This document shows positions 8,701-17,326 of a stretch of DNA of 44,334 bases, one piece after another (the first letter of the stretch is position 1; each line of letters starts with the position of its first letter). A program made the position numbers and the translations under genes. This stretch comes from JAXHUH01 sp034211175 (GTDB lineage Bacteria; Actinomycetota; Acidimicrobiia; Acidimicrobiales; CAIXPF01): positions 1 to 44,334 of the forward strand of contig JAXHUH010000041.1 in NCBI GenBank assembly GCA_034211175.1, read 5' to 3'. Under the pieces are notes generated by a model, which was not told the origin of the DNA, did not search any database, and saw nothing but the letters and a program-made list of their open reading frames with translations.

Positions 8701-9500
8701 CGGGCGGGCTCCGTTGGCTGGGTCTGCTCCCGTCCCCGGGCCATGATCTTCTCGCGGCGCTTCTCGACCTCGGCGGGATCGAAGCCGCGCGACGACCAGG
8801 CCCGCGCCATCGATCGCTCGACCTCCCACGCCTCGCCGACGGCGACGTCGGCCGTGGCCGCGTAGGTGGCGAGCACCTGGCGCACGCCGGGCTGGTCGTT
8901 GCCGATGATGTCGGCCGCCAGCTTCCGGGCGAACGCCAGCAGCTCGTCGTGGGCCACGACGTGGTTGACCAGGCCCCACGCCAGTGCGGTCTCGGCATCG
9001 AGGAAGTTGCCGGTCGTGCTCAGCTCACGGGCCCGGCGGACGCCGACGGCCTGGGGGAGCATGACCGTGAGCCCCCAGCCGGGCATCACGCCGACACGGG
9101 CGTGGGTGTCGGCGAAGCGGGCGTTGGTCGAGGCGACGAGGAAGTCGCAGTTGAGGGCCAGCTCGAACCCGCCGGTGACGGCGACGCCGTTCACCGCGCC
9201 GATCAGCGGCTTGGTGAGCGGCTCCCACGGCCCCCGGCGCTGCGTCCGGCCGTCGGCCTGGCCCGCGCCGAGGTTGGAGCCCGTCGAGCCGAGCTCCTTG
9301 AGGTCGAGCCCGGCGCAGAACGCGGGGTCGGCCCCGGTGAGCACGACGACGTCGACGTCGTCGTTCGCATCGAGGTCGGCCATCACGAGCGGCAGGCGGC
9401 GCAACACCTCGCTGGACAGCGCGTTGCGTGCCTCGGGTCGGTTGAGCGTCACCGTCCCCACCCGGTCGGCGACCTCCACCAGCACGACGTCCTCGGCCAC
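8697..9500 (-). CDS. Enoyl-CoA hydratase/isomerase family protein (crotonase fold)
   Basis: 267 aa, the usual length. Crotonase signatures are VTLNRPEARNAL, the oxyanion-hole strand DPAFCAGLDLKEL, and GAVNGVAVTGGFELALNCDF. Glu113 corresponds to the first catalytic glutamate of rat hydratase (Glu144). The position equivalent to the second (Glu164) is occupied by His133 in FADTHARVG, so ordinary hydration of enoyl-CoA may be lost and the reaction could be isomerisation, hydrolysis or another crotonase chemistry. The start GTG at 9500 follows a very good ribosome binding site (GGGAGGGAAC). First gene of an operon with the carboxylesterase. Confidence 0.87.
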   Translation of the reverse strand: MAEDVVLVEVADRVGTVTLNRPEARNALSSEVLRRLPLVMADLDANDDVDVVVLTGADPAFCAGLDLKELGSTGSNLGAGQADGRTQRRGPWEPLTKPLIGAVNGVAVTGGFELALNCDFLVASTNARFADTHARVGVMPGWGLTVMLPQAVGVRRARELSTTGNFLDAETALAWGLVNHVVAHDELLAFARKLAADIIGNDQPGVRQVLATYAATADVAVGEAWEVERSMARAWSSRGFDPAEVEKRREKIMARGREQTQPTEPAR

Positions 9501-9570
9501 GTTCCCTCCCTGGCCACCCGGCGATCTGAACCCGGGGTGACGCAGGGGCGACGGCCCGGGGTCTGCCAGG

Positions 9571-10179
9571 TTACGCGGGTTCGTCTTCCTCGGGCGGGAG
9601 GTAGTTGAGCTTCAGGTCGCCGAGGCGGACGAGGACCGAGGAGATCCACCCGCCCATCGACGCGAAGTGGTCGTCGAGCAGGTCGGGCTTCGCCAGGGTG
9701 CCCTCGTCGAGCTCGTAGACGCCCTCGTAGCCGATCTCGATGGCGTGCTCGGCGCCCTCCTCGAGGTCGTCCTCGTAGCCGATCTCGACCCGGGGGCCGG
9801 AGCGCTCCAGCGCGTGCCCACCGACGAGGGTCGACTGCTCGGGCAGCACCCGCAGGAACGAGGCGACGTCGGGCGGCTCGGCCAGGCGCTGCACCCGCAG
9901 GACGATCTCGATGTTGATCACCGGCGGATCGGCGATCTCCTCCTCGCGGCACCACGACCGGTACGAGCTCTGCGCCCAGGTGGGCCACTCGAGCGTGATG
10001 TCGGCCTGGACCCGGGGAGGGTTGGTCTCGCCCCACAGCCCGTAGGAGGTCTGCCAGGTGAGGTCGCCCAGGAGGACGTCGGACAGGAAGCGCTCCTCGT
10101 CCGTGAGCGGCTCGAGGCGGTTGTCCTCGAGGTTCTCACGGAGCGCCCCGATGGCGTCGGTGAAGACGTGATCGAGCAT
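9571..10179 (-). CDS. Conserved-looking hypothetical protein, acidic, cytoplasmic
   Basis: I do not recognise this 202-aa protein. It is strongly acidic, especially the last third (EEGAEHAIEIGYEG, final PEEDEPA), and has no signal peptide or membrane segment. The middle has regular alternating beta-type stretches (VINIEIVLRVQRL, RVEIGYEDD, AIEIGYEGVYEL), suggesting a beta-rich fold. Start ATG at 10179 is preceded by GTAGAG. Codon bias matches the region, so the gene is convincing although its function is not. It stands alone, with the VOC gene upstream on the same strand 132 bases away. Confidence 0.7.
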   Translation of the reverse strand: MLDHVFTDAIGALRENLEDNRLEPLTDEERFLSDVLLGDLTWQTSYGLWGETNPPRVQADITLEWPTWAQSSYRSWCREEEIADPPVINIEIVLRVQRLAEPPDVASFLRVLPEQSTLVGGHALERSGPRVEIGYEDDLEEGAEHAIEIGYEGVYELDEGTLAKPDLLDDHFASMGGWISSVLVRLGDLKLNYLPPEEDEPA

Positions 10180-10311
10180 CTCTACGCCGGGACCATGGTC
10201 CCGACACCGTCAGCCATCCGCGTTCACGGCCTCAAGGATACGGGCGTGGCCGGGTTCCCGCAGGGCGGGTCGGCGAGTTCTGCGCGTCCGGGCCACGCCC
10301 GGGCGCCCTCG

Positions 10312-11010
10312 TCACGCTGTCGGGCGCGGCGGCCGCGGGCTCAGGAACGCCGTGCGGACCGACATCTCCAGGCGGTGGTTGTCGAGCGTGGAGATGCGCC
10401 GGCCGGGCTGGACCGCGTCCTTGGGCGCGCTGGTCAGGTCGCCGAGGAACGCCGCAGTGGCGTCGATGTCGGCGACGACGTGGGCGAGGCCCCAGAACGT
10501 GGCCGGCCTCGGTCGCCGCGTCGGGGTGTCGGCGGGGTCGGGTGCGTCGGCGCCGACCAGCTCGACGATCACCTCGCCGGCCCGGAAGAACACCTGGCGC
10601 ATCGGCCGGCCGTTCATCTCGTAGCGGCGGGTGCGCCGGGGCTCGAGACCGAACATGCGGAACGCCCTGACCGTACGGTCGCAGTCGTCGGTCCCGACGA
10701 CCACGTGGTCGATCGACGTGACGCCGTTCGGATGGACCGGGGCGCCGGACGGCTCGGCGGCGGACCCACCGGTCGTGTCGTGGGCGGACGTGTCGTCGGC
10801 CGACACCGTCACGAGTCCGTCGATGCTGCCGTCGTCGACGCCGCGCAGCGCCCACCCCTGGATGCCCCGCGTCCCGTTGAACACCGGCCCCACGAGACGC
10901 ACCCGGACCGTGGCGATGCGGCAGACGCCGTCGTCGTCCACCGTGAACCCGGCGGCCGACCAGCTCCCGGGCTCGTCGGCCACCACCAGCTCGGCCAGGG
11001 CGGGAACCAT
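10312..11010 (-). CDS. VOC (glyoxalase/bleomycin-resistance) family protein
   Basis: 232 aa. Residues ~1-90 carry no recognised motif. Residues ~100-215 form a VOC-type domain beginning at TSIDHVVVGTDDCDRTVRAF, with the second half of the metal-site fold in ATFWGLAHVVADIDATAAFLG. The His residues in IDHVVV and GLAHVV are typical VOC metal ligands, so a metal-dependent lyase, dioxygenase or isomerase is possible, but the substrate cannot be read. The ATG at 11010 lies six bases after a TACGGT box, which argues for a leaderless transcript and settles the start against longer frames. Divergent from the PNP gene. Confidence 0.78.
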   Translation of the reverse strand: MVPALAELVVADEPGSWSAAGFTVDDDGVCRIATVRVRLVGPVFNGTRGIQGWALRGVDDGSIDGLVTVSADDTSAHDTTGGSAAEPSGAPVHPNGVTSIDHVVVGTDDCDRTVRAFRMFGLEPRRTRRYEMNGRPMRQVFFRAGEVIVELVGADAPDPADTPTRRPRPATFWGLAHVVADIDATAAFLGDLTSAPKDAVQPGRRISTLDNHRLEMSVRTAFLSPRPPRPTA

Positions 11011-11016
11011 GGGGCG

Positions 11017-11022
11017 ACCGTA
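11017..11022 (-). promoter_or_regulatory. Leaderless -10 box TACGGT of the VOC gene
   Basis: Read on the minus strand, TACGGT is followed by six bases and then the ATG at 11010. This spacing makes the A of the start codon the likely transcription start. Confidence 0.55.
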
Positions 11023-11105
11023 GCCCCGCCCCGCCGGGCCCCTCCAGGTCGGCGGTCCCGGGGTGTGCGGTCGCCGCGCACCGCGCGGGTGTCGGGGGCG
11101 CGTCA

Positions 11106-11111
11106 TACGAT
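11106..11111 (+). promoter_or_regulatory. Leaderless -10 box TACGAT of the PNP gene
   Basis: TACGAT is followed by seven bases and the ATG at 11119. This supports 11119 as both transcription and translation start, and rejects the in-frame ATG at 11110, which overlaps the box. Confidence 0.55.
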
Positions 11112-11118
11112 GCGCCGC

Positions 11119-11964
11119 ATGGACCAGTCGTCAGACGCCGACCCGTTCACGTACGCCCGCGCCGCGGCCGCCGAGCTGCAGTCGTTGGCCGGCGGCCCGC
11201 TCGACGCCGCGGTCGTGCTCGGCTCCGGCTGGGGTGACGCGCTCGACGTGATCGGCTCCGGCGGCCCGGACGGCGGCGGCAAGGACGTCCTGTTCGCCGA
11301 CCTGCCCGGCTTCCCCGCACCGACGGTCGGCGGCCACGGCGGCATGGTCCGGCTCACCACCGTGGGCCAGCGCCGGGTCGCCCTGTTCGCCGGGCGGGTC
11401 CACCTCTACGAGGGCCACGGCGCCGACCGGGTCGTCCACGGGGTCCGCTCGGCCGTGCTCGCCGGCGCCTCGACGGTGCTGCTCACCAACGCGGCCGGCT
11501 CGATCAACCCGGCCAACGGCGTGGGCGCGGCGGTCCTCGTGCGCGACCACCTCAACCTCACGGGCACGTCCCCGCTGATCGGGCCGACCCCGCCGGAGCC
11601 CCACAGCGTCCGCTTCGTCGACCTCACCGAGGCGTACTCGGCGCGCCTGCGTTCGCTGGCCAAGGAGGTCGAGCCCGGCCTCGGCGAAGGCGTCTACGCC
11701 GCACTCCACGGGCCCAACTACGAGACCCCGGCCGAGATCGCCATGCTCCGCACCCTCGGCGCCGACCTGGTCGGCATGTCGACGGCGCTGGAGACGATCG
11801 CGGCCCGCCACCTCGGCGCCGAGGTCGGCGCCATCTCCCTGGTCACGAACCTGGCCGCCGGGCTCGGAGACACGCCGCTCGACCACACCGAGGTCCTCGC
11901 CGCCGGCGGCGACGCCGGTGAGCGGATGGGCCGGCTGCTGCGCGGCGTCCTGGAGCGGCTGTGA
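11119..11964 (+). CDS. punA: Purine nucleoside phosphorylase, trimeric class I
   Basis: A 281-aa enzyme that splits purine (deoxy)nucleosides with phosphate into free base and (deoxy)ribose-1-phosphate. Family signatures are VVLGSGWGD (residues 33-40, phosphate loop), AGRVHLYEGH with the phosphate-binding Arg/His region (91-100), LLTNAAGSIN (121-130), HGPNYETPAEI (198-207) and GMSTALETI (219-227), the last with the Glu that binds purine. TNLAAG follows near 243-248. It is a class I (PNP/MTAP) enzyme; M. tuberculosis deoD (Rv3307) is the functional equivalent. Its stop overlaps the phosphohexomutase start by four bases (GTGA), as in mycobacteria where the same two genes are neighbours. The start is set by a leaderless -10 box. 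Confidence 0.92.
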   Translation: MDQSSDADPFTYARAAAAELQSLAGGPLDAAVVLGSGWGDALDVIGSGGPDGGGKDVLFADLPGFPAPTVGGHGGMVRLTTVGQRRVALFAGRVHLYEGHGADRVVHGVRSAVLAGASTVLLTNAAGSINPANGVGAAVLVRDHLNLTGTSPLIGPTPPEPHSVRFVDLTEAYSARLRSLAKEVEPGLGEGVYAALHGPNYETPAEIAMLRTLGADLVGMSTALETIAARHLGAEVGAISLVTNLAAGLGDTPLDHTEVLAAGGDAGERMGRLLRGVLERL

Positions 11965-13718
11965 GCGCGCTGCCGGCCGACCTCGCCGCGGCCGTCGAGC
12001 GGTGGTTGGCGATCGACCCCGACCCGGTGACCAGGGTCGAGCTCGAGGAGCTGGCGGCCGCGGGTGACGTCGACGGGCTCCGGTCGCGCTTCGACGGGCG
12101 GCTCGCGTTCGGCACCGCCGGGCTGCGGGCCGAGCTCGGCGCCGGCCCGTTGCGCATGAACCGGGTCGTGGTCCGCCAGACCACCGCCGGCCTGCTGCGG
12201 TGGCTGGCCGATCGCACCGACGGTGAACCGCTCGTCGCCGTCGGTTTCGACGCCCGGGTCAACTCCGACGTGTTCGCGCAGGACGTGGCCGGGGTGGTCG
12301 CCGCCGCCGACGGCCGGGTCGTCGTGATGCCCCGACCGTTGCCGACGCCGTTGCTCGCCTACGCGGTCCGCCACCTCGAGGCCGACGCCGGGGTGATGGT
12401 GACCGCGAGCCACAACCCGCCGGCCGACAACGGCTACAAGGTGTACCTCGGCGACGGCGCCCAGCTCGTGCCGCCGAACGACGCCGAGATCGCGGCCGCC
12501 ATCGCCGCCGTGGCCGACGAGGGCTCACCCGTCGAGGTGGCCCCGTTCGACCACGAGGCGATCACGGCCGCCGACCAGCGCCTGGTCGACGCGTACGTCG
12601 TCCACACCGCGGCGCTCGCCCGGGGCACCCACCGCAAGGTCCGGGCCGTGCACACCGCGCTGCACGGCGTCGGCACCGAGCTGGTGCGGGCGACGATGAT
12701 GGCGGCCGGGTTCGACCCGCCGATCCCGGTGGCCGACCAGGCCGAGCCCGACGGCGCGTTCCCGACGGTCACGTTCCCGAACCCCGAGGAGCCCGGCGCG
12801 CTCGACCTCGCGCTCGCCGAGGCCCGGCGCGTCGGCGCCGACGTGGTGCTGGCCAACGACCCCGACACCGACCGACTCGGGGTCGCGGTGCCCCTCGGTG
12901 GTCGCGCCGCGCCCGCCGACGGCTCAGCCGCCGATGGCTCAGCCAGCTCACGCAGTTCTGGTGGTGACGTCGCCTGGCGGGCACTGACCGGCGACGAGAT
13001 CGGGGTGCTGCTCGCCGACCACACGCTGCGCCACACCGACGGCGACGACCGGCTGGTGGCGTCGACGATCGTGTCGTCGCGCCTGCTCGGCCTGATCGCG
13101 GCCGGCGCCGGGGTCCACCACGCAACCACCCTCACCGGGTTCAAGTGGATCATCCGGCCGGCGCTCGCCCATCCCGAGTGGCGGTTCGTGTTCGGCTACG
13201 AGGAGGCGCTCGGCTACCTGGTCGGCGACGTCGTGCGCGACAAGGACGGCGTCGGCGCCGCGGTGTGCTTCGCCGAGCTGGTCGCCGAGCTCGCCGCCGC
13301 CGGCATGACCGTGCAGGACCGACTCGACGAGCTGGCCCGCCGCCACGGCCTCCACGCCACCGACCAGGTCTCCATCCGCTTCGGTGACCGGGCGAGCGGC
13401 CTGCCGCGCATGCGCGACACCATGGACCGGGTCCGTGCCGCACCACCGGCCGAGCTGGCCGGCGTGGCGGTCGTGCACGTCACCGACCTCCAGGACGGCA
13501 CCGAGGAGCTGCCGCCGGCCGACGTGGTGCTCCTCGAGCTCGACGGCGGCGGCCGGGTCGCCCTGCGCCCGAGCGGCACCGAGCCGAAGCTGAAGGCCTA
13601 CCTCGAGGTGGTCGTGGCGGTCGGTGACGAGCCCGCCGCCGCGGCCGACGCCCGAGGGGCGGCGCGCACGCAGCTCGACGGCCTGCGGGACGCGGTGACC
13701 GACCTGCTCGACGGCTGA
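11961..13718 (+). CDS. Phosphohexomutase (phosphomannomutase/phosphoglucomutase family)
   Basis: A 585-aa alpha-D-phosphohexomutase. Catalytic Ser150 lies in TASHNPPADNGYKVY, the metal loop is DPDTDR (residues 300-305), the sugar-binding loop contains GYEEALGY, and the phosphate-binding loop near the C-terminus is RPSGTEPKLKAY. GFKWI before the sugar loop and the length place it in the PmmB/PGM2-like subgroup. Because it is translationally coupled to purine nucleoside phosphorylase, conversion of ribose-1-phosphate to ribose-5-phosphate is an attractive role (human PGM2 does this), but that is inference. A ~25-residue low-complexity insert (around 313-337, Ala/Ser/Gly/Asp-rich) lies between the metal loop and the LTGDEIG motif; it is encoded partly by a short direct repeat and looks like a surface loop expansion. 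Confidence 0.9.
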   Translation: MSALPADLAAAVERWLAIDPDPVTRVELEELAAAGDVDGLRSRFDGRLAFGTAGLRAELGAGPLRMNRVVVRQTTAGLLRWLADRTDGEPLVAVGFDARVNSDVFAQDVAGVVAAADGRVVVMPRPLPTPLLAYAVRHLEADAGVMVTASHNPPADNGYKVYLGDGAQLVPPNDAEIAAAIAAVADEGSPVEVAPFDHEAITAADQRLVDAYVVHTAALARGTHRKVRAVHTALHGVGTELVRATMMAAGFDPPIPVADQAEPDGAFPTVTFPNPEEPGALDLALAEARRVGADVVLANDPDTDRLGVAVPLGGRAAPADGSAADGSASSRSSGGDVAWRALTGDEIGVLLADHTLRHTDGDDRLVASTIVSSRLLGLIAAGAGVHHATTLTGFKWIIRPALAHPEWRFVFGYEEALGYLVGDVVRDKDGVGAAVCFAELVAELAAAGMTVQDRLDELARRHGLHATDQVSIRFGDRASGLPRMRDTMDRVRAAPPAELAGVAVVHVTDLQDGTEELPPADVVLLELDGGGRVALRPSGTEPKLKAYLEVVVAVGDEPAAAADARGAARTQLDGLRDAVTDLLDG

Positions 13719-13897
13719 GTGGTGGGCCCGGACGCGGGCTCGGGGCCAACCGGGGTAGCCGGTGCGGGGAGGTGACCCCACGACGGGGGCCTCGCCCGGG
13801 GGTGATCCCGGCCGGGTGGCCGACCTCCATCGGCCGGACGCGATTCACTCGCGGGTGGTGCGAGTGCGGTGCATCGGCACGGTTCGAGAGGAGCGCC

Positions 13898-14563
13898 GTG
13901 ACAACGTCCATGGAGCACACCGAGGCGTCGACCCGTGACGGGTCGGCCTCACCGTCGACCGGTGGGCCGGTCGTGGGGATCCGCCGGCGCACGATCGACA
14001 CGGTGCTCATCGCGCTCGGTGTCGTCGTGGCCATCGTGCTGGCCGTCGCCGGCGGTCTGCTCGCCTGGGGAGCCGGGTTCGCGTCCGACTACGTCGCCGA
14101 CGAGCTCGGCAGCCAGCAGATCTTCTTCCCGGATGCCGAGTCGCTCGAGGGGCAGGGCCGGGACGATCTCGTCGAGTACGCCGGCGAGCAGGTGACCACC
14201 GGTGAGCAGGCCGAGGCCTACGCCTCGTACATCGGTGGGCACCTCGAGGGCACGGCCGACGGCATGTCGTACGCCGAGATGAGCGGCCCGCAGCGGGCGG
14301 CCCAGGCCGAGCTCACCGCCGCGATCGACGCCGGCGCACCGGAGGACGAGATCGCCGAGCTCCAGGCGACGGTCGACGAGATGGACGCCCAGCGCGACAC
14401 CCTGTTCCGGGGCGAGACGCTGCGGGGCCTGCTGCTGTCGACCTACGCCTGGTCGACGATCGGCCAGATCGCGCAGATCGCGTCCGTCGTGGCGTTCATC
14501 GCCGCCGCGGTCATGGCCGTCCTCGTCGCCGCCGGGTTCGTGCACCTCCGCAAGGCCACGTGA
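13898..14563 (+). CDS. Two-TM membrane protein with external loop, unknown function
   Basis: 221 aa. A polar N-terminus (~1-32) precedes a first membrane helix (~36-62). An acidic extracytoplasmic domain (~65-180, with VTTGEQAEAYASYIGGHLEG and a short helical ELQATVDEMDAQRDTLF segment) follows, then a second helix (~190-215) and a basic end. Proteins of this layout are widespread in actinobacteria without known function. The GTG at 13898 is chosen because GAGAGGAG lies just upstream and because it gives a short cytoplasmic tail; longer frames run into non-coding sequence. It converges with the alpha/beta hydrolase gene across a strong hairpin. Confidence 0.72.
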   Translation: MTTSMEHTEASTRDGSASPSTGGPVVGIRRRTIDTVLIALGVVVAIVLAVAGGLLAWGAGFASDYVADELGSQQIFFPDAESLEGQGRDDLVEYAGEQVTTGEQAEAYASYIGGHLEGTADGMSYAEMSGPQRAAQAELTAAIDAGAPEDEIAELQATVDEMDAQRDTLFRGETLRGLLLSTYAWSTIGQIAQIASVVAFIAAAVMAVLVAAGFVHLRKAT

Positions 14564-14616
14564 GCGCGCGGGCACCTGACCGGCCCGCCACCTGACCGAC
14601 TCGAACGAGACGCACC

Positions 14617-14661
14617 GACCGTCGGCCGGGACATCCCCATCGGATGGACCGGCCGACGGTC
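14617..14661. terminator. Bidirectional hairpin terminator between convergent genes
   Basis: A perfect 13-base inverted repeat (14617-14629 GACCGTCGGCCGG; 14649-14661 its complement) with a 19-base loop lies between two converging genes. There is no U-tract, as usual in high-GC actinobacteria, so termination is inferred from stability and position. Confidence 0.6.
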
Positions 14662-14678
14662 GCGGCCGGTCCGAGGGC

Positions 14679-15350
14679 TCAGGCCGTGTCCACGGGGCGC
14701 GCCCGGGCGACCGCGTCCACGGCGGTCAGCTCGTCGATCGCGTCGAGGAACGCCTCCCGGTGCTCGGCGAACGTCGGCATCGGCGGCGGGGGCATGGTCG
14801 CCAGCTCGCGTGCGCCGGGCACCAGTGCGAGCAGCGCGTCGACCGTGGACCGCAGGTGGAACGGGTCGTCGGCGAGCGCCGGGACGACGGCGACGGGCAT
14901 CGCCAACGCGGCGAGCTCGTCGTCGGGCACGCCGCGCAGGACCCCGCCGGCGAGCAGCGCGTCGCAGACGTCGACCGATGCGCCCAGCTCGACCATCACG
15001 CCGCGCTGGTGCTCGTCGGCCCGCGGGTCGCCGGCGGTCGCCGGATGGAGGAGCACCAACGCCCGGACCGCGTCCGGCCGGGCACACGCGAGCCGCACGC
15101 CCGAGGTGACCCCGTTGGACCCGGCGACGACGACCAGGCCGTCGGCGGGCATCGCGGCGCCGACGGGCACCGCGGTCAGGACCGGGGCGAGGTCGTCGTC
15201 CCACGTCGCCGGACGGGGCGGCCGGTCTGGTGCGATCACGGCATGGCCTCGGGTCCGCAGGCCCTCGAGGACGCCGGTCTCGCCCCAGAACCGGGCGGCG
15301 TCCATGTCGGGCTCCCAGAGCCCTCCGTGCACGAGCAGGATCGTGGCCAT
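14679..15350 (-). CDS. Alpha/beta-hydrolase
   Basis: A 223-aa compact alpha/beta-hydrolase. It opens with ATILLVHGGLWEPD (oxyanion strand), and the nucleophile elbow is AGSNG with Ser78, the first Gly of GxSxG being replaced by Ala. A candidate acid is Asp162 (ALADDPFH) and a candidate base His197 (TFAEHREAF). No signal peptide. Start ATG at 15350 sits directly before the first beta strand; frames further upstream would add a non-homologous arginine-rich leader. It has no partner on its strand, so the substrate cannot be inferred. Confidence 0.75.
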   Translation of the reverse strand: MATILLVHGGLWEPDMDAARFWGETGVLEGLRTRGHAVIAPDRPPRPATWDDDLAPVLTAVPVGAAMPADGLVVVAGSNGVTSGVRLACARPDAVRALVLLHPATAGDPRADEHQRGVMVELGASVDVCDALLAGGVLRGVPDDELAALAMPVAVVPALADDPFHLRSTVDALLALVPGARELATMPPPPMPTFAEHREAFLDAIDELTAVDAVARARPVDTA

Positions 15351-15548
15351 CGGCGAATGGTCGTCGGCGGGCGAGAGGCGGTCAACCGTTCGTCGTCGCG
15401 CCATCGCGGGCGCGACGGCACACCGGCCCGGACCTCTGCGGCCGTCCGCCGGCCCCGCTCCCGGCCGCTTCGATCGGATCGCTCCCGGAACCGATCGCCC
15501 GTCGCGCACGTCAGAGCGGGCACGGACTCGGAGACGGAGGGTACGGGG

Positions 15549-17225
15549 ATGTTCGGGACACGACGGGCTCGGCGAGCGAGGATGGCGACGGCACTCGTCG
15601 CGACGGCCGGCCTGGTGGTGAGCGCGTGCAGCGGCGGCACCGATGACTCGACGGGGTTGGCGGAATCCGACGGTGACGTCGCCTACGAGGGCGACGTCGC
15701 GTTCGACGCACCGGCGACGACGCTCGCCGCGGGTGGGACCGACGTCCCCAACGACGAGCCCTACGACCTCACGTTCTTCGAGAACTACGGCGTGAACCCG
15801 AGGATCGACACCGAGGACGACCCGCGCTCGACGTTCGCGCTCGACGTCGACACCGGTTCCTACACGCTGGCCCGGGCCTGGATCCGCGACGGGAACGCAC
15901 CCGACCGCGACAGCGTCCGCGTCGAGGAGTACGTCAACTACTTCGACCAGGGCTACGAGGCGCCGGTCGACGAGCCGTTCACCATCGACGTCGACGGCGG
16001 CCCGACGCCGTTCATGGAGAACGACCGCTACCAGCTCGTGCGGGTCGGGGTGGCCAGCCGGGTCGTGGCCGACGAGGACCGCCCCGACGCGCGGCTCACG
16101 TTCGTGATCGACGTGTCCGGCTCGATGGCCGAGGAGCTGCCGAAGGTCCGCCAGGCGCTCGGCGTGCTCGTGCGGGAGCTGCGCCCGACCGACGAGGTCG
16201 CCATCGTCGTCTACGGCAGCGACTCACGGGTGCTGCTGGAGCACACGCCGCTCGCCGACGGGGCACGGGTGCTCGACGCCATCGACCGCCTGGAGGTGGA
16301 CGGGTCGACGAACGCCGAGGAGGGCCTGCGGATCGGCTACCGGGAGGCGACCGCCGCGTTCGTCGACGGTGCCGTGAACCGGGTCGTGCTGGCGTCCGAC
16401 GGCGTGGCCAACGTCGGCAACACCGGCTCCGACTCGATCCTGGCGACGATCGCCGAGCACGCCCGCGACGGGATCGACCTGGTCACCCTCGGGTTCGGGC
16501 TCGGCAACTACAACGACGTGCTGATGGAGCAGCTGGCAGACGACGGCGACGGGTTCTACGCCTACGTCGACACGGCCCGCGAGGCCGAGCGCCTGTTCCG
16601 CCACGACCTGACCGGCACGCTGGTCACGGTGGCCCGCGACGCCAAGGTCCAGGTGACGTTCGACCCGGCGGCCGTCGAGCGCTACCGCCTCGTCGGCTTC
16701 GAGAACCGGGCGGTCGCCGACGACGAGTTCCGCGACGAGACCGTCGACGCCGGCGAGATCGGCGCCGGCCACACCGTGACCGCGCTCTACGAGGTGAAGC
16801 TGGCCGACACCTCGGCCGAGGCCGTTGCCCACGGGGCCGACGCAACCGACACCGGGGCTGCCGCGGACGTCCCCGTCGTGAGCCGGCCGCCGACCGAGGC
16901 GGTGCCCGTCGGGGCACTCGGCACCGTGGCGCTGCGCTGGGAGGACCCCGATACCGGCGAGGTCACCGAGACGAGCCGGACGATCCTCCGCTCGGACCTC
17001 GCCCCGACCTACGAGCAGACGTCGCCCCACTTCCAGCTGGCCTCGACCGTCGGCGCCTGGGCCGAGCTGCTCCGGGGCTCGTACTTCGCCGTCGAGAACG
17101 ACGTGATCACCGCGGCCGCCGTGGCCGAGGAGGCCGCCCGCCTCGCGAACGGCCCCTTCGTCGAGCAGCCCGACGTCGTCGAGCTCGCCGAGCTCACCCG
17201 CGACGCGGTCGAGCTCGGGGGCTGA
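15549..17225 (+). CDS. YfbK-type VWA domain lipoprotein
   Basis: 558 aa. The N-terminus is a lipoprotein signal: arginine-rich residues 1-11, a hydrophobic core, and a lipobox ending at Cys27 (VVSAC). An acidic, Thr-rich linker follows. Residues ~70-160 match the N-terminal VWA-associated region (FENYGVNP, TFALDVDTGSYTLARAWI, VRVEEYVNYFD). Residues ~175-355 are a von Willebrand factor A domain with an intact MIDAS metal site (DVSGSM from Asp188). The C-terminal ~200 residues correspond to the DUF3520-type region. It should be lipid-anchored outside the cytoplasmic membrane, binding protein or ligand through metal. The ATG follows GGAGGGTACGGGG, a good ribosome binding site. No obvious partner adjoins it. 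Confidence 0.88.
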   Translation: MFGTRRARRARMATALVATAGLVVSACSGGTDDSTGLAESDGDVAYEGDVAFDAPATTLAAGGTDVPNDEPYDLTFFENYGVNPRIDTEDDPRSTFALDVDTGSYTLARAWIRDGNAPDRDSVRVEEYVNYFDQGYEAPVDEPFTIDVDGGPTPFMENDRYQLVRVGVASRVVADEDRPDARLTFVIDVSGSMAEELPKVRQALGVLVRELRPTDEVAIVVYGSDSRVLLEHTPLADGARVLDAIDRLEVDGSTNAEEGLRIGYREATAAFVDGAVNRVVLASDGVANVGNTGSDSILATIAEHARDGIDLVTLGFGLGNYNDVLMEQLADDGDGFYAYVDTAREAERLFRHDLTGTLVTVARDAKVQVTFDPAAVERYRLVGFENRAVADDEFRDETVDAGEIGAGHTVTALYEVKLADTSAEAVAHGADATDTGAAADVPVVSRPPTEAVPVGALGTVALRWEDPDTGEVTETSRTILRSDLAPTYEQTSPHFQLASTVGAWAELLRGSYFAVENDVITAAAVAEEAARLANGPFVEQPDVVELAELTRDAVELGG

Positions 17226-17326
17226 GCGCAGGCATCGGGGGTGGGTGCGGCGCCTGCCGGCCGAGGTCCATCGGGCCCGGGGTCGGAGCCGCGATCAGCG
17301 CCGACCGGAGGGGGTGGCCGGGCGCG

